Below are positions 59,987 to 64,000 of a DNA stretch of 64,000 nucleotides, in pieces. Position numbers and translations under genes: made by a program. The first letter of the stretch is position 1. Each line of letters starts with the position of its first letter. Source of the DNA: a virus; IMG/VR virus record IMGVR_UViG_3300003886_000001, positions 55,666-119,665 of that record; one strand, given 5' to 3'. The notes below the pieces were generated by a model. That model searched no databases. It was not told the DNA's origin and worked only from the letters and a program-made list of their open reading frames with translations.

Positions 59987-61496
59987 ATTGGATAGGTGCG
60001 TCGAAGACGTAATGAAAAAAGGACATTCAAAGGATTCAGCGTATGCTATTTGTCAAGCATCAATCAAACAAGGAGTTATTGTGGAAAAGTTAGATGTACA
60101 AAAAGGACAAGAACAGACCATTGAAGGCGTCGATGGTACGCAATATACGGTTAAATCTGATGGAGTCTATGTTACAAAGAAGGCAAAGTTAGGTTCTGGG
60201 GCTAGATTTAAGAAGGTAGAAGAAGAAGCCAAGGAGTCCGGTGCTAAGGACCCTGCGGGAGTAGCTGCCGCTGCTGGTCGTAAAAAGTATGGTAAAAAGC
60301 GCTTTCAAGAAATGGCCGAAGCTGGGAAAAAGCATGCCAAGAAAGCGACAGTATTGAAGAGCCTTCGTACTGTTGGCGGAGCTAATGACTGGGTTAAGAT
60401 AATGAAGAGCTACTATCCTGAGGCCGTTGTTGTTGATAATGATACCTTAAAAGCTTATGGAGAAGTTGCTTGGGAAGAGCCTACCGGTCAAATAGCAGTC
60501 CCTCACCATGTCGTAATTGAAGAAGACTTGACCCCTGTTATTGAGACAATCAAGAAGGGTGATGTCATCTCAGTTATACGAGCAATGATAGACAAAGGAT
60601 TCATGGAAGTTACTGATTATGGGTCCATTAGTTTTACTACTAAGTGGAACAGCATCCTAGACAAGTTTATTCAAGATGCTATCTCCGATGCTACTAAGTC
60701 TGCTAATGACGGTGAAGTTGAACTACGACCAGAACTCATTAGTAGCATTGCCGTTGAAGTATTTGACAATTTTGCTAATATCCTTAAATCCTTGGAGGAT
60801 TCAGAGCGTTTGGCTCATGCTGCGTTACCACCAGAAGAATTTGAAACTGGTCATAAACTACGCCCTAATCAGCCCATTTCTGACGAAGAAGTAAGGCATG
60901 ACCAGCAGGTTAATTCCGGAGGCCATGTTCCGCCCGCAAATACGGAAGACAAAATGGCGATGCCCGAGCCACTTTCCCAGGAAGAAGTTCATACCCAGGT
61001 ACACGCCCACGACCATAATGCCGGTAAAGAGGTACGTGGACAACCAGGGAAGGATATAGAAGGACAAGAAATCAGTGTCGGCTCAAAAGGCAGTACCAGT
61101 ACAAAAAGTGCTGTACTAAAGGCAATCATGAGTCCTTCCGCTGCTCAAGGTACAGCGGCTCCAGAAAAAGTAGACGACCATGCTACGCAACATGCTAAAG
61201 AAGTTAGAGATGCTGAAGTTGACGCTAAAAAGACGATGACTCCTGATGACCTTAACTCAGAATTTCTAAGTCATGAAGAGGCACAGTCCCAAAAGAGCCT
61301 TATGAATACTGTGTTTAAGTCTCTAGGGGAGGCCCGAGCTTGGGAAGCTAGACTAGCGTCAGACTTACGTGAAGTTTGGCATGTAGTTCCGACTAGTTTT
61401 GAAGACAAGAAAACTCTTGGACGACGCTATGCCTATATTGTAAAGTCCCGTGCGCCAACAAAAAGAACAGGAGCTTTTGGAAATAAACTTCCATAA
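59970..61496 (+). CDS. Head-region protein with DUF-type N terminus (508 aa)
   Basis: Overlaps the nuclease gene by 17 bases. N-terminal helix-turn unit LDRCVEDVMKKGHSKDSAYA plus ICQASIK, a pattern common at the start of phage head-region proteins and of prohead-protease-like products. Then GARFKKVEEEAKESGAKDPA and AAAGRKKYGKKRFQEMAEAG, a recurrent basic phage motif. Acidic and His-rich middle (HTQVHAHDHNAGKEV). C-terminal WHVVPTSFEDKKTLGRRYAY. Function unsure. Confidence 0.6.
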   Translation: MPGKTKLDRCVEDVMKKGHSKDSAYAICQASIKQGVIVEKLDVQKGQEQTIEGVDGTQYTVKSDGVYVTKKAKLGSGARFKKVEEEAKESGAKDPAGVAAAAGRKKYGKKRFQEMAEAGKKHAKKATVLKSLRTVGGANDWVKIMKSYYPEAVVVDNDTLKAYGEVAWEEPTGQIAVPHHVVIEEDLTPVIETIKKGDVISVIRAMIDKGFMEVTDYGSISFTTKWNSILDKFIQDAISDATKSANDGEVELRPELISSIAVEVFDNFANILKSLEDSERLAHAALPPEEFETGHKLRPNQPISDEEVRHDQQVNSGGHVPPANTEDKMAMPEPLSQEEVHTQVHAHDHNAGKEVRGQPGKDIEGQEISVGSKGSTSTKSAVLKAIMSPSAAQGTAAPEKVDDHATQHAKEVRDAEVDAKKTMTPDDLNSEFLSHEEAQSQKSLMNTVFKSLGEARAWEARLASDLREVWHVVPTSFEDKKTLGRRYAYIVKSRAPTKRTGAFGNKLP

Positions 61497-61515
61497 TAGC
61501 TCACATATGACGACC

Positions 61516-61548
61516 ATAGGGCTGCGACTTTCGTGGCCCTTTCCTTTA
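61516..61548 (+). terminator. Terminator hairpin
   Basis: AGGGC ... GCCCT with an inner CGA-CTT-TCG stem, followed by TTCCTTT. Ends the 59.6-61.5 kb unit. Confidence 0.6.
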
Positions 61549-61567
61549 ACCACCAAAAACTGGTATA
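61539..61567 (+). promoter_or_regulatory. Possible promoter with perfect TATAAT
   Basis: TTCCTT, 17-bp spacer, TATAAT (61562-61567). The -10 overlaps an upstream in-frame ATG (61568), so that ATG would not be in the mRNA; the gene should start at 61580. Confidence 0.5.
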
Positions 61568-61579
61568 ATGAAAGTAGTT

Positions 61580-63082
61580 ATGTTGAAAATTGATTTTAGT
61601 AAAGCTTTTCAACCAACCATAAAGAAATCGGCAAGTGCTGTTAACAAGAGGGGTAGAAAGAAGGCTGTACAACTACTCCACCTAGGGGATGAACGACGAC
61701 TCGTAAACCTCCCAGAGACGGTTACGGTAGAATTTCTCTCAGCGTATAAAGAAAATCTTGACGATTTCCTATACCCGTATGTGACGAGTGGGTATATTAC
61801 CTTGTCTCGTGCGCACGATTATGAAGATTCTCTTATCACCACAATATTTGGTGATGAAAAACATTTAGGAATATTTGAGTTTTTACAGGATAAGAACGTC
61901 GAAGGAAAGCCGGAAAAGCAACTTGTAACCATGGCTGAACAGTTAATACTAAAAGGATGGCGTATTCAATATGAAGACAACAAGTATTGGTTATTAAATA
62001 GCGATTTTGGACGTGTTATTGACCTAACTGGTAAAGCTGGCCTATCTAAAGATGCCGCATCCATGGTTTTTGACCCTTCCAACGCTCATTTATTTCTTGA
62101 TGATGATATAGCTTCAAAAGTCCAGGTACTTGCCTCTAAACAAGGATATAATGCCGATGATTTAGCGGGGATGGGGCATTTAGACCTACTGTTGGCACAT
62201 ACTAATAACTTGGAGTTTTCGGGCTATCTAATAAACTATAATAATCTCCGCAAACTACTCCACAAGGTAAATAAATACCATACATCAACTGAAGGTGTGA
62301 CAATGAAGGACCTTCATGAGGATGGATTTAGACTGCATAGCCAGATTACTTTCCCTATAGGTAAACGAACGATACTAGAACGGGATGGCCATGAAGTCAT
62401 GTTGACCGCCGTATCAGCTAAATTGAATCCTAAGTATATAGTCAATGAAACTCTTCTTTCAGTAATTGCCTCTAAATTAAAGGTAAAACTCTTCAAGCGC
62501 CTCAGATTTGTTCAACCGGAAAAACTTACGGAAATTAAAGAATTACGACAAACATTCGCTATAATGAGGGATTTCTGGTCCTCGGATACCTCGTATATGA
62601 CTTATAGCGATATGGTGGACGCACTGCATAGACTGGATGTTGGATATAGAGAAAGGACCATTAGCGAAGGTTTTTATAAGAGAGCAAAAGAAGCCTTTTC
62701 TGCTATAGTCATTACCGAAACTATATTATTAGGTAATAATAAGTTCTCGTTGGCGTCTATCGGATTTGATTCAATATCAGGCAAATTCTTTAGTTATGCG
62801 TCTAATGACAATTTTACGGTAGATATCGAAGATATTAAGAAATTAGATGAAGTTAGTGCACCCAAGCAGGACAACGAGTTCTTTAGTTATTTTACTAGCT
62901 TTGACCTTAATAGCACGAGATTTATTGAGCATCTTCCCTTGTTATGGAAAAACTTACCAAAGTCATACCTCTCGGCTATGCAAGAAGTTACCGTAGACGA
63001 CAGCGACTACGATATCGAATTTGCGGCTATTAGGGACTATTTTGAAATTGCAAGGACACTGATACTTGAAAAGGGGAAATAA
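61580..63082 (+). CDS. Hypothetical protein (500 aa)
   Basis: Start MLKIDFSKAFQ, chosen from the promoter position. Basic N terminus (SAVNKRGRKKAVQLLHLGDE), then mixed alpha/beta: LITTIFGDEKHLGIFEFLQD, GWRIQYEDNKYWLLNSDFGR, ASKQGYNADDLAGMGHLDLL, KRTILERDGHEVMLTAVSAK, TFAIMRDFWSSDTSYMTYSD. No known family recognised; the size and position suggest a virion or packaging role. Confidence 0.6.
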   Translation: MLKIDFSKAFQPTIKKSASAVNKRGRKKAVQLLHLGDERRLVNLPETVTVEFLSAYKENLDDFLYPYVTSGYITLSRAHDYEDSLITTIFGDEKHLGIFEFLQDKNVEGKPEKQLVTMAEQLILKGWRIQYEDNKYWLLNSDFGRVIDLTGKAGLSKDAASMVFDPSNAHLFLDDDIASKVQVLASKQGYNADDLAGMGHLDLLLAHTNNLEFSGYLINYNNLRKLLHKVNKYHTSTEGVTMKDLHEDGFRLHSQITFPIGKRTILERDGHEVMLTAVSAKLNPKYIVNETLLSVIASKLKVKLFKRLRFVQPEKLTEIKELRQTFAIMRDFWSSDTSYMTYSDMVDALHRLDVGYRERTISEGFYKRAKEAFSAIVITETILLGNNKFSLASIGFDSISGKFFSYASNDNFTVDIEDIKKLDEVSAPKQDNEFFSYFTSFDLNSTRFIEHLPLLWKNLPKSYLSAMQEVTVDDSDYDIEFAAIRDYFEIARTLILEKGK

Positions 63083-63424
63083 ATGGTATATATTTCTACC
63101 AGGGCGATGTACAACGAGGATAATGAGTTTCAATTAAAGGAGATTTATGTCTCCGACGGAGATATTACCTATGTACTGCAACGTGATGAGGGCTATGTTC
63201 CCTATCCTTACCATATTTCATTACAAGCTTTAATAGAGAGCACAAGAGGTATGGCTTATCCACTTGGAGGATTTAGTGAATTACGTTCTCATCCTGATGA
63301 TGATGCTAAATCACTAGCGGCGTTTTTTAGGGATAAAATAGCCAAGATAAACTTACAGTTACCAAATGCAGAAAAAACCCTGTTTGAAGTGATGAGTAAC
63401 TTCGGGGAATCCGCTAATGGATAG
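63083..63424 (+). CDS. Hypothetical protein (113 aa)
   Basis: Site AAAAGGGGAAATAA. MVYISTRAMYNEDNEFQLKE, IYVSDGDITYVLQRDEGYVP, LIESTRGMAYPLGGFSEL, AAFFRDKIAKINLQLPNAEK. No family recognised. Confidence 0.6.
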   Translation: MVYISTRAMYNEDNEFQLKEIYVSDGDITYVLQRDEGYVPYPYHISLQALIESTRGMAYPLGGFSELRSHPDDDAKSLAAFFRDKIAKINLQLPNAEKTLFEVMSNFGESANG

Positions 63425-64000
63425 CATTCGTGTACGAGTGGGAAATCCACTTTCCCCGGTAAATCCTGGAGATGCCGTTCCTGGTGGAGGGGTCTATCGT
63501 GCCGGCCAATATTCTCCAACTATTGATGAATTAGCTAGCCTGACATTATCTGAGGCAGATAAGGCCGGCATATTACCATCTACTCTTCCTATCTACAACC
63601 CGGATGGAGTATTTGACCCTAAAAGGCTAGACGACTGGGACCCTGCCCTATCCTTATCATCTACAGCCGTTTCTATGTCGTCACAGGTACCTAAGTATTC
63701 CGCCGCGATAATCGTAGCTTCTCTAGAAAATATTGGAGATGTTGTTGATGTTATTGGACTTAATTATGTTATGCCTGGGGATACGGCCGAAGCAAAAGCC
63801 CAACGATACTTTGGAGAAACTATTATTGCAGCAAAGTTAGACGCCCGTGGAGGAAGGTTCAAGGGCTACCTAATAGTTTATCCAGAATTTTATAAGTATA
63901 TCACCACTCCCATTGTTCCAAAAATCCCTGGGCGTACTGAGGGCCTCAGTGTAGCCGCTTTGGCGGTACACCATTCAATTGGCCACCTGTTTTTTTCTAA
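63417..64000 (+). CDS. Partial gene, 5' part of a hypothetical virion protein
   Basis: Runs off the window. Starts inside the previous stop (ATGGATAG). 194 codons visible: RVRVGNPLSPVNPGDAVPGG, GVYRAGQYSPTIDELASLTL, VFDPKRLDDWDPALSLSSTA, IIVASLENIGDVVDVIGLNY, AKLDARGGRFKGYLIVYPEF, YITTPIVPKIPGRTEGLSVA. Proline-rich start. No family recognised. Confidence 0.65.
   Translation, partial: MDSIRVRVGNPLSPVNPGDAVPGGGVYRAGQYSPTIDELASLTLSEADKAGILPSTLPIYNPDGVFDPKRLDDWDPALSLSSTAVSMSSQVPKYSAAIIVASLENIGDVVDVIGLNYVMPGDTAEAKAQRYFGETIIAAKLDARGGRFKGYLIVYPEFYKYITTPIVPKIPGRTEGLSVAALAVHHSIGHLFFS

Noticed and set aside
1-64000. tRNA genes
   Set aside because: No cloverleaf-like stretch or GTTC-A-A-T/C T-arm was noticed in the intergenic regions by eye; a covariance-model search would settle this.

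Overview
The window is one contiguous piece of a large tailed double-stranded DNA phage genome (Caudoviricetes-like). The evidence is an HK97-type portal, a long run of virion and tail-fibre genes, a family A DNA polymerase with a proofreading domain but no 5' nuclease domain, a SNF2 helicase, many overlapping genes of 20-150 codons, and no rRNA, tRNA or housekeeping operon. Major capsid and terminase genes were not recognised and probably lie outside the window. The host cannot be read from the sequence. Many genes appear to be leaderless: an extended -10 box sits 4-6 bases before the ATG. That is common in Deinococcus and Actinobacteria, but here it is only a hint.

Layout. 0-2.0 kb (minus strand): tiny membrane proteins and a GLHva-type (DUF7666-like) protein with SVW repeats. 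2.1-2.5 kb: a plus-strand metallopeptidase-like gene behind a structured leader. 2.5-10.5 kb (minus): a 3D-domain (RlpA/MltA-like) protein, a zinc-ribbon/AT-hook protein, the SNF2 helicase, the first block of an expanded paralogous family (called the PFAQ family here), a papain-like protein without a usable start codon, and a Cys-rich SAM-like protein. 10.5-15.7 kb (plus): a SprT-like protein, then nine more PFAQ-family genes, a HicB-like gene and a possible sliding-clamp-like gene. 15.8-25.7 kb (minus, visibly more GC-rich beyond 18 kb): a second SprT-like protein, three more PFAQ paralogs, a family of six small proteins with a (V/I)TxxEY motif, a metallopeptidase, a cyclic-phosphate-type receiver protein and a DUF6011 protein. 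25.75-26.64 kb is a gene-free AT-rich region with 17 CTCAT boxes and direct repeats; it is the best candidate for a replication origin or control locus. 26.6-28.9 kb (minus): a cassette of very small acidic helical proteins and a lipoprotein. 28.9-34.5 kb (plus): a receptor-binding or fibre module. 34.5-36.2 kb (minus): small accessory genes. 36.3-39.2 kb (plus): a SLOG-like protein, an unknown gene and DNA polymerase. 39.3-64 kb (plus): portal, giant unknown virion-associated protein, CCA-adding-like nucleotidyltransferase with HD domain, appendage and fibre proteins, a PD-(D/E)XK nuclease-like protein and further head-region proteins, running off the end.

Two linked observations stand out. 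First, about 20 promoters share an upstream box, TTCTCAT, exactly 12 bp before a TANNNTA -10 box. This geometry is that of T4 MotA-type middle promoters, although the box sequence differs. The same box is massed in the 25.8-26.3 kb array. Second, 16 genes carry 17 copies of one small domain (W-x-I ... PFAQ-x-x-LD ... I-x-x-LC) of unknown function, spread over three gene blocks. Some are fused to extra domains and some carry recent tail or head duplications.

Coordinates of genes shorter than 60 codons were worked out by direct translation. Functional names are motif-based and were not checked against a database.
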